From assembly GCA_036741695.1 (NCBI GenBank), contig DAINRU010000033.1, forward strand, positions 1-24,282: a stretch of DNA of 24,282 nt. The letters run 5' to 3'. This document shows, one piece after another, positions 1 to 7,076 of the stretch. A program made the translations under genes and the position numbers. The stretch is from JAFANK01 sp036741695 (GTDB lineage: Bacteria > Vulcanimicrobiota > Vulcanimicrobiia > Eremiobacterales > Eremiobacteraceae). Under the pieces are notes generated by a model that saw nothing but the letters and a program-made list of their open reading frames with translations, did no database searches and was not told the DNA's origin. Within the stretch, counting starts at the first letter, position 1; each line of letters starts with the position of its first letter.

Positions 1-85
1 TGCCGAAGGTGGGAATCGAACCCACATGAGGGGTGACCTCGCGCGATTTTGAGTCGCGTGCGTCTGCCAGTTCCGCCACTTCGGC
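1..85 (-). tRNA. tRNA-Leu (anticodon CAA)
   Basis: The minus strand folds as a class II tRNA. The acceptor stem GCCGAAG pairs with CTTCGGC and the discriminator base is A. The anticodon stem CGCGA/TCGCG encloses the loop CTCAAAA, giving anticodon CAA, which reads UUG. A long variable arm (GAGG...CCTC) and a T-arm with the TTCGATT loop follow. The long variable arm together with CAA identifies leucine. The discriminator is the first base of the window, so whether CCA is encoded cannot be seen. Confidence 0.95.
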
Positions 86-138
86 GAGCCACTGCGGATT
101 CTGCCGCGGCTCCACAGCGACCTCCGCTGCACAATCGC

Positions 139-1497
139 TCATGACGCCTTGGCCTCGGGCAAGAGCGCCGCGATCGGGATCGCCGCTGCAGCAAGCGCGA
201 ACGAGAGCAGGAAATCCAAGCGAAAGCTTTGCGATGTCGCAAGCCGGCTGTAATGCAAGAAGGCGCTGACCGCCGCCGGTGCCGTGATGGCGCCCGTGCT
301 CGATAGCATGGTGAGCAGGCCAGTCGCGGCGCCGCTGCGACGTTGGTCGACGTAGCGCAAGACGAGCGCGTTGGGCGGAGCGCTGGCGAGGCCAATGCCG
401 AACCCGATGATGGCGAAGGCGATGAGCACAAAAGCCCTGTCATGCATCGTGGCGAGGACGATCTCGCCCAGCGCCAGAGCTGCAAGCCCCGCGATGAGCA
501 GCGCACGCGCGCCGGCACGCTTGATCAAGCGTCCACCCAGACCTTGACCGGCGCCCAGCGGCAGCGCCAACGCTAAGAGCGCGAGGCCTGCCTGCGCGGC
601 ACTCGCGTCGAACTGTGCCATGTAGTAAGCCGCCGAGTACATCGTGACTGAGAATATCGGGATGCCGGTGATGGCGGCGATGGCGTACAGCAAGACAGGT
701 CCACGTTGCGCGAAAAGGCTCGCATCGAAGAAGGCCGCTTGCGCCCTGCGCTCCCAGCCGGCGAGAGCGAGCAATGCCACGAGCGCTAGTGCGAGGTAGG
801 CAATGGCTGCGGCAGGCGAACCGTTGGCCGCCATCATCAGACAGAACGCGACCGTTGGTATGAGAAGGATCGCGCCGATATCCATGCCGACGGATCGCTC
901 GGCCGGCGCATCGTCCGCCAAGCGCAACGCGAGCACCAGGGCAAGCGCTGCGATCGGGATGTTGATCCAAAAGATGAGATGCCAGGGGTACAGCGTAAGC
1001 TCATTGCGCAAGGAACCCGAGACGAATGCTGCGTTGCCGAGGGCTCTCCCGCCATCGATGATCGCCCCGCCGAGCACCGCACCCAACGCCCCGGCCAGCG
1101 CGAACATGCCGTAGATCGCGTAGAGCGCGCCGCTCTGGCGCTCTTTAGGGACGCGCTGGCCCACAAGCGCGATCGCCGCGGGCTGCAGGGCACCCGCTCC
1201 GAGCGACTGGACGACCCGTCCCGCGATGAGCCATCCGAGCGAGGTGGACAGCGCGCAGGCGATCGACCCCACTGCGAAGACGAGCAGCGCGATGATGAAC
1301 ACGCGACGCCGTCCCCGAGCATCCGACATGCGACCAGCAATGGGCTGCGCGATGAGCGAACCGGTGGCGTAGATGGCCATGATCCAGCCCACCTCGGCCA
1401 GCGTCGAACCGAGCGACTGAGCGATGTTGACCAGGGAGGGAGCGATGACGGTCATCTGCAGCGCGCGTAAGAAGACGCCGAGCAGCAGCGGCGGCAA
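139..1497 (-). CDS. MFS transporter, DHA2-like (EmrB/QacA type) drug exporter
   Basis: This is a polytopic inner-membrane protein of about 452 residues made of repeated hydrophobic Ala/Leu/Ile-rich segments. The loop after the second helix has the MFS motif A form GRMSDARGRRR, and the segment WHLIFWINIPI resembles the conserved DHA2-family helix. It probably exports small molecules using the proton gradient; the substrate cannot be predicted. The start is unclear. The given start is a TTG with no good ribosome-binding site. An in-frame CTG at 1531-1533 lies 7 nt after GGGAG (1541-1545) and would add 12 residues (MDLTARYRPAEL). The gene lies directly downstream of the ctaA-ctaB stop codon, in the same frame, and is probably co-transcribed with it. 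Homology to MFS is secure; the DHA2 subfamily is an inference. Confidence 0.88.
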   Translation of the reverse strand: MPPLLLGVFLRALQMTVIAPSLVNIAQSLGSTLAEVGWIMAIYATGSLIAQPIAGRMSDARGRRRVFIIALLVFAVGSIACALSTSLGWLIAGRVVQSLGAGALQPAAIALVGQRVPKERQSGALYAIYGMFALAGALGAVLGGAIIDGGRALGNAAFVSGSLRNELTLYPWHLIFWINIPIAALALVLALRLADDAPAERSVGMDIGAILLIPTVAFCLMMAANGSPAAAIAYLALALVALLALAGWERRAQAAFFDASLFAQRGPVLLYAIAAITGIPIFSVTMYSAAYYMAQFDASAAQAGLALLALALPLGAGQGLGGRLIKRAGARALLIAGLAALALGEIVLATMHDRAFVLIAFAIIGFGIGLASAPPNALVLRYVDQRRSGAATGLLTMLSSTGAITAPAAVSAFLHYSRLATSQSFRLDFLLSFALAAAAIPIAALLPEAKAS

Positions 1498-1536
1498 GAG
1501 CTCTGCGGGGCGATAACGGGCCGTCAGGTCCAGCGT

Positions 1537-3408
1537 TTAGCTCCCGCCGTGGCCGAAGCGGTCGATGACCATCGCGCTGAAGAGCAGCGCGAGATAGAGC
1601 ATGGAGAACCGGTACATCGTGCCTTCGCTCTTTTTCGTGCCGGCTCGGGCGACCCAGAGCGCGCCTGCCAAGAAGAAGGCGTCAAGCACGAGCGCCATGA
1701 TGAGGTAGGCAAAGCCCATGAGGTGCAGGGGCACCATGACGATGGTGAGAGCCACGAGCACGAGCGAATACGCGACGATCTGGCGCTTGGTGACGGCGTC
1801 TCCATAGACCGATGGGAGCATCGGCAGTCCGACGCGCGCATACTCGTCCTTCTTCATCAGCGCCAAGCTCCAAAAGTGCGGCGGCGTCCACACGAAGACG
1901 ATGAGGAACAGGAGATAGGCGGTGAGATCCAGGTGATGGGTGACGGCAGCCCATCCGACGAGGGGTGGGATGGACCCGGCTGCGCCGCCGATGACGATGT
2001 TCTGGGGCGTGGTTCGCTTGAGCCACATCGTGTAGATCACGACGTAGTAGAGGATGCCGATCGTGGAGAGGCAAGCGGCAAGCGGGTTCACGGCGATCCA
2101 TAGCTCGATGAAGGCTACGACGCCGAGGACCACACCGAAGACGAGGGCATTGTTCGCTGGGATCCGCCCGCTTGGGATCGGGCGCAATTTCGTTCGAGCC
2201 ATTTGGGCGTCCAGATCGCGATCCCAGTACATATTGATGCTCGCAGATGACGCTGAAGCCAACGCTCCGCCGAGCAGGGTCCACAACACGAGCGTGGCCG
2301 ATGGGAACCCGCCTGCCGCCATCATCATGGCTGCGAAGGTGGTGAACAGCAGGAGCGACATCACATTCGGCTTGGTGAGTTGGACGTAGCTCTTCACGCT
2401 CGCCCAGGCTCCAGATTGCCCGGCCGTCGCCGAGGGTCGCGTGTGCGTTTGTGCACCACGCGCCACGGTCTCAGGTACGCGACCGAGAAAGGAACGATAG
2501 GTGATGAGCGCTAGCGTCGCCACAAGTAGCACGCCATTGGCCTGATGCAACGAGCGCAACAGCGGCATGAGCCCGCTGATCACCGTGAGCACGCCGAGGA
2601 CGCCTTGTAGCAGCGCCAGCGTGCACGCCGCCCACACAAGACGCCGAAAGTCCACGGGCTGATCCTTGCGCACCCCGACGGCTGTCAGCGTGATGACAAG
2701 CCCGATCGTCACATAGGCTGCCAAACGGTGAACCATGTGCAGTTGCTGCGCCATCGTCGTGGCCCCGAACCAGCCGTTGCACAACGGAAAGCGGGTGCAG
2801 GCGAGACCGGCGTGCGCCGCGCTCATATAGCCCCCGGCGATGACGGCTATGAACGCGACGATCGTGGTGACGAGCGCAAGCGCACCAACGTCGGAGCGGA
2901 CGGCAGGCTTGCTCGAAACGATCTTGTCCTTGTCGAGCTCGAAGAACGACGCATATGCGACGAGCAACAGGCTGACGAACGTCCCGATGCCGACCACCAG
3001 ATGGGCCGCGACGCTCGGCGGATTGTTCGCGTATTTGATCGTCAGTCCGCCGATGATGATCTGGACGAGCACCATGGAGAGCGCTACCCAGGCGAAACGC
3101 ATGGACTCGGGAAGCTGGCGCCGGTACTTGAACGCGAGGGCGAACGTCACAAGGATCAACACGGTGAGAATGGGTGCGCCTACCCGGTGGGCCCATTCGT
3201 AGACGACTGGGCTATTGAGCGCGGGAAACCAGACGCCTTGACAGCGTGGCCAGTCCGGACAGGTCATGCCCGCATTGTTGATGCGGACGATGGCGCCCCA
3301 GACCACGAGCGCGAAGGCGAAGGCCGCGGCTGCGGCGCTAGCGATCTTCAGATCGCCAAAGCGCGGCATTGCTTGACTGCGCATGGACACGAGCGGCTTC
3401 CGTGCCAT
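1537..3408 (-). CDS. ctaA-ctaB: Fused heme A synthase / heme O synthase (CtaA-CtaB)
   Basis: A single reading frame of about 623 residues carries two complete enzymes of heme A biosynthesis. The N-terminal half (about 1-300) is CtaA/COX15. It has the loop cysteine pair in TCPDWPRC (C50, C56), an EWAHR motif (E71, H74), and further conserved histidines in AAHLVVG, HMVHRLA and RSLHQANG. The C-terminal half (from about 336) is a UbiA-type protoheme IX farnesyltransferase with the Asp-rich NMYWDRDLDAQ motif and a second DEYARVGLPMLPSVYGD motif. CtaB makes heme O from heme B and CtaA oxidises it to heme A for cytochrome oxidase. I chose the ATG at 3408 (MARKPL). The open frame continues upstream but runs into divergent aroA and reads as non-coding. 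ATGs at 3384 and 3369 are possible alternatives. Confidence 0.93.
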   Translation of the reverse strand: MARKPLVSMRSQAMPRFGDLKIASAAAAAFAFALVVWGAIVRINNAGMTCPDWPRCQGVWFPALNSPVVYEWAHRVGAPILTVLILVTFALAFKYRRQLPESMRFAWVALSMVLVQIIIGGLTIKYANNPPSVAAHLVVGIGTFVSLLLVAYASFFELDKDKIVSSKPAVRSDVGALALVTTIVAFIAVIAGGYMSAAHAGLACTRFPLCNGWFGATTMAQQLHMVHRLAAYVTIGLVITLTAVGVRKDQPVDFRRLVWAACTLALLQGVLGVLTVISGLMPLLRSLHQANGVLLVATLALITYRSFLGRVPETVARGAQTHTRPSATAGQSGAWASVKSYVQLTKPNVMSLLLFTTFAAMMMAAGGFPSATLVLWTLLGGALASASSASINMYWDRDLDAQMARTKLRPIPSGRIPANNALVFGVVLGVVAFIELWIAVNPLAACLSTIGILYYVVIYTMWLKRTTPQNIVIGGAAGSIPPLVGWAAVTHHLDLTAYLLFLIVFVWTPPHFWSLALMKKDEYARVGLPMLPSVYGDAVTKRQIVAYSLVLVALTIVMVPLHLMGFAYLIMALVLDAFFLAGALWVARAGTKKSEGTMYRFSMLYLALLFSAMVIDRFGHGGS

Positions 3409-3434
3409 GCGCGCGGATTTCCTGTCCCTGTCGG

Positions 3435-3443
3435 TAAAATGTA
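3435..3443. promoter_or_regulatory. Possible overlapping divergent -10 elements (aroA / ctaAB)
   Basis: TAAAAT at 3435-3440 on the plus strand ends 8 nt before the aroA GTG, a spacing typical of leaderless promoters. No Shine-Dalgarno motif precedes that GTG. On the minus strand TACATT (3443 to 3438) points toward ctaA-ctaB and shares three bases with the plus-strand hexamer. I see no convincing -35 box for either direction, so this is only a candidate. Confidence 0.3.
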
Positions 3444-3448
3444 GCAAC

Positions 3449-4759
3449 GTGCAAACGTTGACGCTGGCAAAGCCCAGTCCCAAGCCAAACGCTACCCTTA
3501 CGCTTCCGGGCGACAAGTCGATCACGCATCGCGCCTTCCTGCTCGCCGCCATGGCGAAGGGTCGCACCCTCATCGTCAACCCCAACGTTGGGCTCGACAT
3601 GCAAGCGACTCTTCGCGCCCTGCGTCAGCTGGGCGTGCTGGTTCACACGACGAGCGACGGCACCCTCGTGCTCGGCCGTGAAGAGCTTCGAGATCCACGA
3701 GCACCGATCGACTGCGCCAACTCAGGGACGACGATGCGCCTGCTGCTGGGCATGCTCGCCGGCCGGGTCGACGCGGTCTTGAACGGGGACGCGAGCTTGC
3801 GCCGCAGGCCCATGGCCCGCGTCACCCGCCCGCTCAACGCGATGGGCGCTCGGATGACGACGCGGTCCGGTTTTCCCCCGGTGCGCGTGCGCCGCCGAGC
3901 TTCGCAACTCAAGCCGATCCGCTACACGATGGTCGTCGCGTCCGCTCAAGCCAAGTCCGCATTGCTTCTCGCCGCCCTGCGAGCGACGGCGCCGAGCACG
4001 ATCGTGGAACCTGTGCTCACGCGCGATCATACGGAGCGCATGTTGCGCGCGATGGGTGCGAAGCTTCTGACCACGGGGCGGACGATCCGCATATGGCCTG
4101 GTGCGCTGCGGGCGCTGCGGCGTATGCGCATACCAGGCGATATCTCTTCTGCCATCTACCTGCTGTGCGCGGCGGCGGCGACCCCCGATTCGATCCTGCA
4201 GTTGCGTGATGTCGGCATCAATCCAACCAGGACAGCTGCCCTTGAGGTGCTCCGCCAGATGGGTGCCGATGTGCGGATCGCACGACGCAGAGATTGGTCG
4301 GGCGAGCCCGTCGCTGATCTCTCGATCCGCGGGGGCGCACCCCTGCGCAACGTGACCATCAAAGCGGCGCTCGTTCCCAACCTCATCGACGAGATCCCAG
4401 CGCTCTGTGCGCTGGCGTGTACCGCGCGTGGTGTGTTCTCCGTGGGTGGAGCCTCCGAACTCCGAGTGAAAGAATCCGATCGCATCACGACGACGGTCGA
4501 ACTCCTATGCCGTTTTGGGGCTGATGCTCGAGCCCTCGCGGACGGGATTAGCATCAGGGGCGGAGGCGAGCTTCGCGCGCCTACGAGAGTTCCCACGCAC
4601 GGCGATCATCGTATTGGCCTAGCCGCAGCCATCCTGGCGGCTGCCACGCGGTCTTCACTGACGATCGACGACAGCGAGTGCATCGCCACGTCGTTCCCGG
4701 GCTTTGCCGCCGCATGGCGGGCGTCGCTCGCGCAACGGCGAAGCACTCCTCCTTCCTAG
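3449..4759 (+). CDS. aroA: 3-phosphoshikimate 1-carboxyvinyltransferase (EPSP synthase)
   Basis: AroA transfers the enolpyruvyl group of PEP to shikimate-3-phosphate, the sixth step of the shikimate pathway. The roughly 436-residue protein has the family landmarks in order: LPGDKSITHR with the active-site Lys at about 23, NSGTTMRLL, SLRRRPMARV, DHTERMLRAMGA, PNLIDEIPALCALA with the catalytic Asp, RVKESDR, and THGDHRIGLAAAI near the C-terminus. Length is normal. The start is the GTG at 3449 (protein beginning MQTLTLAKP). The frame stays open upstream to an ATG at 3383, but those 22 codons overlap the divergent ctaA start and do not resemble the family. The gene appears intact, and the NHL lipoprotein gene follows 23 nt downstream. 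Confidence 0.96.
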   Translation: MQTLTLAKPSPKPNATLTLPGDKSITHRAFLLAAMAKGRTLIVNPNVGLDMQATLRALRQLGVLVHTTSDGTLVLGREELRDPRAPIDCANSGTTMRLLLGMLAGRVDAVLNGDASLRRRPMARVTRPLNAMGARMTTRSGFPPVRVRRRASQLKPIRYTMVVASAQAKSALLLAALRATAPSTIVEPVLTRDHTERMLRAMGAKLLTTGRTIRIWPGALRALRRMRIPGDISSAIYLLCAAAATPDSILQLRDVGINPTRTAALEVLRQMGADVRIARRRDWSGEPVADLSIRGGAPLRNVTIKAALVPNLIDEIPALCALACTARGVFSVGGASELRVKESDRITTTVELLCRFGADARALADGISIRGGGELRAPTRVPTHGDHRIGLAAAILAAATRSSLTIDDSECIATSFPGFAAAWRASLAQRRSTPPS

Positions 4760-4782
4760 ACGATTCCTAGAGGAGAGGCACG

Positions 4783-5778
4783 ATGCAAAGGCGCCGGCCG
4801 TTCGCGCTGTGGACGATCGCGATTGTGGCGTCCGTGCTGGCCGGATGCCCATCCAAGAGCCAGCCGGGGATCTTCCGGCAGACGAACGTCGTTCCGACCC
4901 CCACGCCTGGAATATTCGTAGCAGACAGCAATAACTATCGCGTCGCGTCGTTCACCGACATGAGCGGAGCTGGTTGGTCGACCTTCGGCAGTGCGAGCAG
5001 CTTCAACACGCTGGCGAGCATCGCCGTCGACAAGACCGGGCACATATACGTCGCAGACGTCGTAAAGAATCAGATCGATCGCTTCGACAATATCGGTGGC
5101 ACTGGTTTCGTCAGCTACGGCTCTTTCGGCACGGGCACCGGCAATTTTGGCGCTCCGACGAACGTGGCCATCGATGGGTCCGGTTCAATCTACGTCAGCG
5201 ACTCCGGCAATGCGCGGATCGCAAAGTTCAGCGACATGACGGGGACAGGGTGGACGACACTGGGATCAGCGACGACAGGCTGCTCCACCGGTCAGTTCAT
5301 GAACCCGCATGGCGTTGCTTTCGACAGCTCGGGCCGGATATACATCGCTGACTATAGCTGCTATCAGATCGTTCGCGTCGACGATATATCGGGAAGCGGC
5401 TGGGTCGCGTTTGGCTCTGCGGGAAACGGCACGAACCAATTTCTCAATCCCAGCGGCATCGCGCTCGACTCGAGCGGCCGCATCTACGTCGTCGACACGT
5501 TTAATGACCGCATTGTCCGCGTCGACGACATGACCGGCGCCGGCTGGACGACGATCGGGACCAAAGGCGCCGGCACCGCGCAATTCAACTTCGAGGGAGG
5601 CCACTGCGGCGCGGGCGGCGTCGCGGTGGATTCGTCAGGCAAAATCTACGTCGCCGACTGCAACAACCAGCGGATCGTGCGCATGGACGACATGAGCGGC
5701 ACGAACTGGACGACATTTGGGATATCAGGCAGCGGAGCCGATCAGTTCGCGAGCCCGGTCTCGCTCTCTGTGCCCTGA
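4783..5778 (+). CDS. NHL-repeat beta-propeller lipoprotein
   Basis: A 331-residue secreted protein. The N-terminus is a lipoprotein signal peptide: basic MQRRRP, a hydrophobic stretch, then lipobox LAGC with the acylated Cys at 22. The rest is six tandem units of about 45-55 residues. Each contains a phrase like GRIYVVDTFNDRIVRVDD followed by a turn of the form DDMTGAGWTTIG, the pattern of NHL six-bladed propellers. Lone Cys residues in blades 3, 4 and 6 could form disulfides. The start is well supported, with AGGAG 7 nt before the ATG. The gene follows aroA by 23 nt on the same strand, but its job is probably unrelated. It likely acts on the outer face of the cell envelope as a binding scaffold; the ligand is unknown. 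Its stop is 2 nt from the stop of the convergent gene. Confidence 0.85.
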   Translation: MQRRRPFALWTIAIVASVLAGCPSKSQPGIFRQTNVVPTPTPGIFVADSNNYRVASFTDMSGAGWSTFGSASSFNTLASIAVDKTGHIYVADVVKNQIDRFDNIGGTGFVSYGSFGTGTGNFGAPTNVAIDGSGSIYVSDSGNARIAKFSDMTGTGWTTLGSATTGCSTGQFMNPHGVAFDSSGRIYIADYSCYQIVRVDDISGSGWVAFGSAGNGTNQFLNPSGIALDSSGRIYVVDTFNDRIVRVDDMTGAGWTTIGTKGAGTAQFNFEGGHCGAGGVAVDSSGKIYVADCNNQRIVRMDDMSGTNWTTFGISGSGADQFASPVSLSVP

Positions 5779-5780
5779 CT

Positions 5781-6137
5781 CTAATCGGCCATCGAGCCGC
5801 GCAGCCGCGGCACGAAGGTCTGCAGCATGAGACGCGTGGCAAAACTGATGCGGTCCACCTGCAAGCGGAGCATCCCGGATGACGCGAGGAGCTGTGCTGA
5901 GGCTTCGGCGATGCGAGCGGAGCGCTCCCGGATATCGTCAAGTGGCGCTTGTATCTCACGCATTCTCTCAGCCAACGCTTGCACTTCGCGCAGGGCGACG
6001 AGCGTCGGATGCTGCGTGAGCGTGCGAACGCGGCGCACCGCGACACCGATGCGCATGGCGAACGGGATCAGCGTGACGGCGATGATCGCAAGTGAGACGC
6101 CGGACATGACAAGAAACGAGATGAGGTATGCGTTCAC
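5781..6137 (-). CDS. Small membrane protein with coiled-coil tail, function unknown
   Basis: I do not recognise a named family. The 118-residue product has one N-terminal membrane helix (about residues 5-28, ISFLVMSGVSLAIIAVTLIP). It is followed by a basic hinge (RIGVAVRRVR) and a charged, Ala/Leu/Glu-rich helix with heptad-like spacing (about 45-90). The layout resembles small DUF948-type membrane proteins, but this is only a topology match. The start is GTG at 6137, overlapping the fmdB-like stop as GTGA, which implies translational coupling. It is the last gene of the dnaE-ftsZ block, and its stop nearly abuts the stop of the convergent NHL lipoprotein gene. Confidence 0.72.
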   Translation of the reverse strand: MNAYLISFLVMSGVSLAIIAVTLIPFAMRIGVAVRRVRTLTQHPTLVALREVQALAERMREIQAPLDDIRERSARIAEASAQLLASSGMLRLQVDRISFATRLMLQTFVPRLRGSMAD

Positions 6138-6493
6138 GTCTTTGCAGAACCCGATGAAGGTTTGGAGTCGCCCGCAGGTGCGGGCTTTGCTGGGGCCTGT
6201 GCCGCACCCTCGGACTTATGTGCAGTCTTCGCATCGCTCTTGCCATCGGACGGGGATGCGCTCTTGGCGCTCTCCGAACTTGAGCCCGCGGCCGCAGGCT
6301 CTTTGCGGACACCCGACGAGGTGTAGTCCGTCTTGTGAAACCCGGTGCCCTTGAAGACCACGCCGACCGGGTGGAAGACGCGCACGAGCTGGCCACCACA
6401 TTTCGGACAGCTCGTCGGCCGTTCGGCGTTGACGCCGTGCTCTATCTCATGGGTCGTGCCGCACTTCTTGCAGCGGTATTCGTAGACCGGCAT
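6134..6493 (-). CDS. FmdB-family zinc-ribbon protein
   Basis: The first 50 residues match the FmdB/CxxC_CxxC_SSSS regulatory-protein family: MPVYEYRCKKCG, then SCPKCGG, giving a four-cysteine zinc ribbon (C8, C11, C29, C32), then the GVVFKGTGFHKTDY signature. The remainder, to residue 119, is a low-complexity Ala/Ser/Lys/Pro tail that is probably disordered. Family members are small soluble proteins often described as putative regulators; no biochemical role is firmly established. It sits between the SRPBCC gene (25 nt upstream) and the small membrane protein gene, which it overlaps by 4 bp. It has no clear Shine-Dalgarno motif. Confidence 0.9.
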   Translation of the reverse strand: MPVYEYRCKKCGTTHEIEHGVNAERPTSCPKCGGQLVRVFHPVGVVFKGTGFHKTDYTSSGVRKEPAAAGSSSESAKSASPSDGKSDAKTAHKSEGAAQAPAKPAPAGDSKPSSGSAKT

Positions 6494-6518
6494 ACCTGCT
6501 GGGTTTCGCGACTGCGAG

Positions 6519-7061
6519 CTAACCTACCCGCAATGTCTGCGCCGCGGGCTCACGTACCGGTCTCGCGACCGGCGTCACCGCCAGAGCATCCAGGTCGTCT
6601 GCCGCCGCAGTCACGCCCATCTGCTCTTCCAGGACGTTCTTGAGGTGCACGAGCGAATCGCGCACGCAATTGCGCACCCGCCGTCGCCCCACGGCTGCAT
6701 CGAAGAGCGTTGGAACAAGGCCCCCATAAACCGGGTATCCGATGGCACAGGCGAGGCGCGTCAGCTGCCCACGGCGCTCGAACCGGAAATCGATCCGCCT
6801 CGCCGTCGAGTAGAGCGCCTCAAACGAGAGGAAGGCGCTTCGCATGAATCTCGTGATCTCGAGATCCTCCTGCCAGCGCCTGCGCCCAGCGTGCATGCAC
6901 ACGTGGATCTCTTCGCCCAACGCCAGTGGCCGCTCGTTCGGCTGCGAGGCGGAGACCACGCAGCCGAACCATGTTGGCCAGCGGTTGAGATCGCAGACGT
7001 AGTCGAAGACGGCCTCCGCCGGCGCGCGGATGTCCACCACTTGCGAGCACAGCGCTTTCAT
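6519..7061 (-). CDS. SRPBCC (START-like) superfamily protein
   Basis: The 180-residue protein begins with the characteristic first strand and helix of the SRPBCC/polyketide-cyclase fold (VVDIRAPAEAVFDYVCDLNRWPTWF), in which the DxNRWPxW phrase is typical. A central beta-rich region (EALYSTARRIDFRFERRG) follows, then a long C-terminal helix (RDSLVHLKNVLEEQM). The last 30 residues look disordered. Such proteins bind hydrophobic ligands in a helix-grip cavity; the ligand here is unknown. The gene starts 15 nt after the ftsZ stop and is probably in the same transcript, but this does not prove a role in division. Confidence 0.8.
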   Translation of the reverse strand: MKALCSQVVDIRAPAEAVFDYVCDLNRWPTWFGCVVSASQPNERPLALGEEIHVCMHAGRRRWQEDLEITRFMRSAFLSFEALYSTARRIDFRFERRGQLTRLACAIGYPVYGGLVPTLFDAAVGRRRVRNCVRDSLVHLKNVLEEQMGVTAAADDLDALAVTPVARPVREPAAQTLRVG

Positions 7062-7076
7062 GCCGCGAGTACGCCC

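Noticed and set aside
4753..4775. Direct repeat TTCCTAG at the aroA stop
   Set aside because: Seven bases twice, one over the stop codon; too short to mean anything alone.
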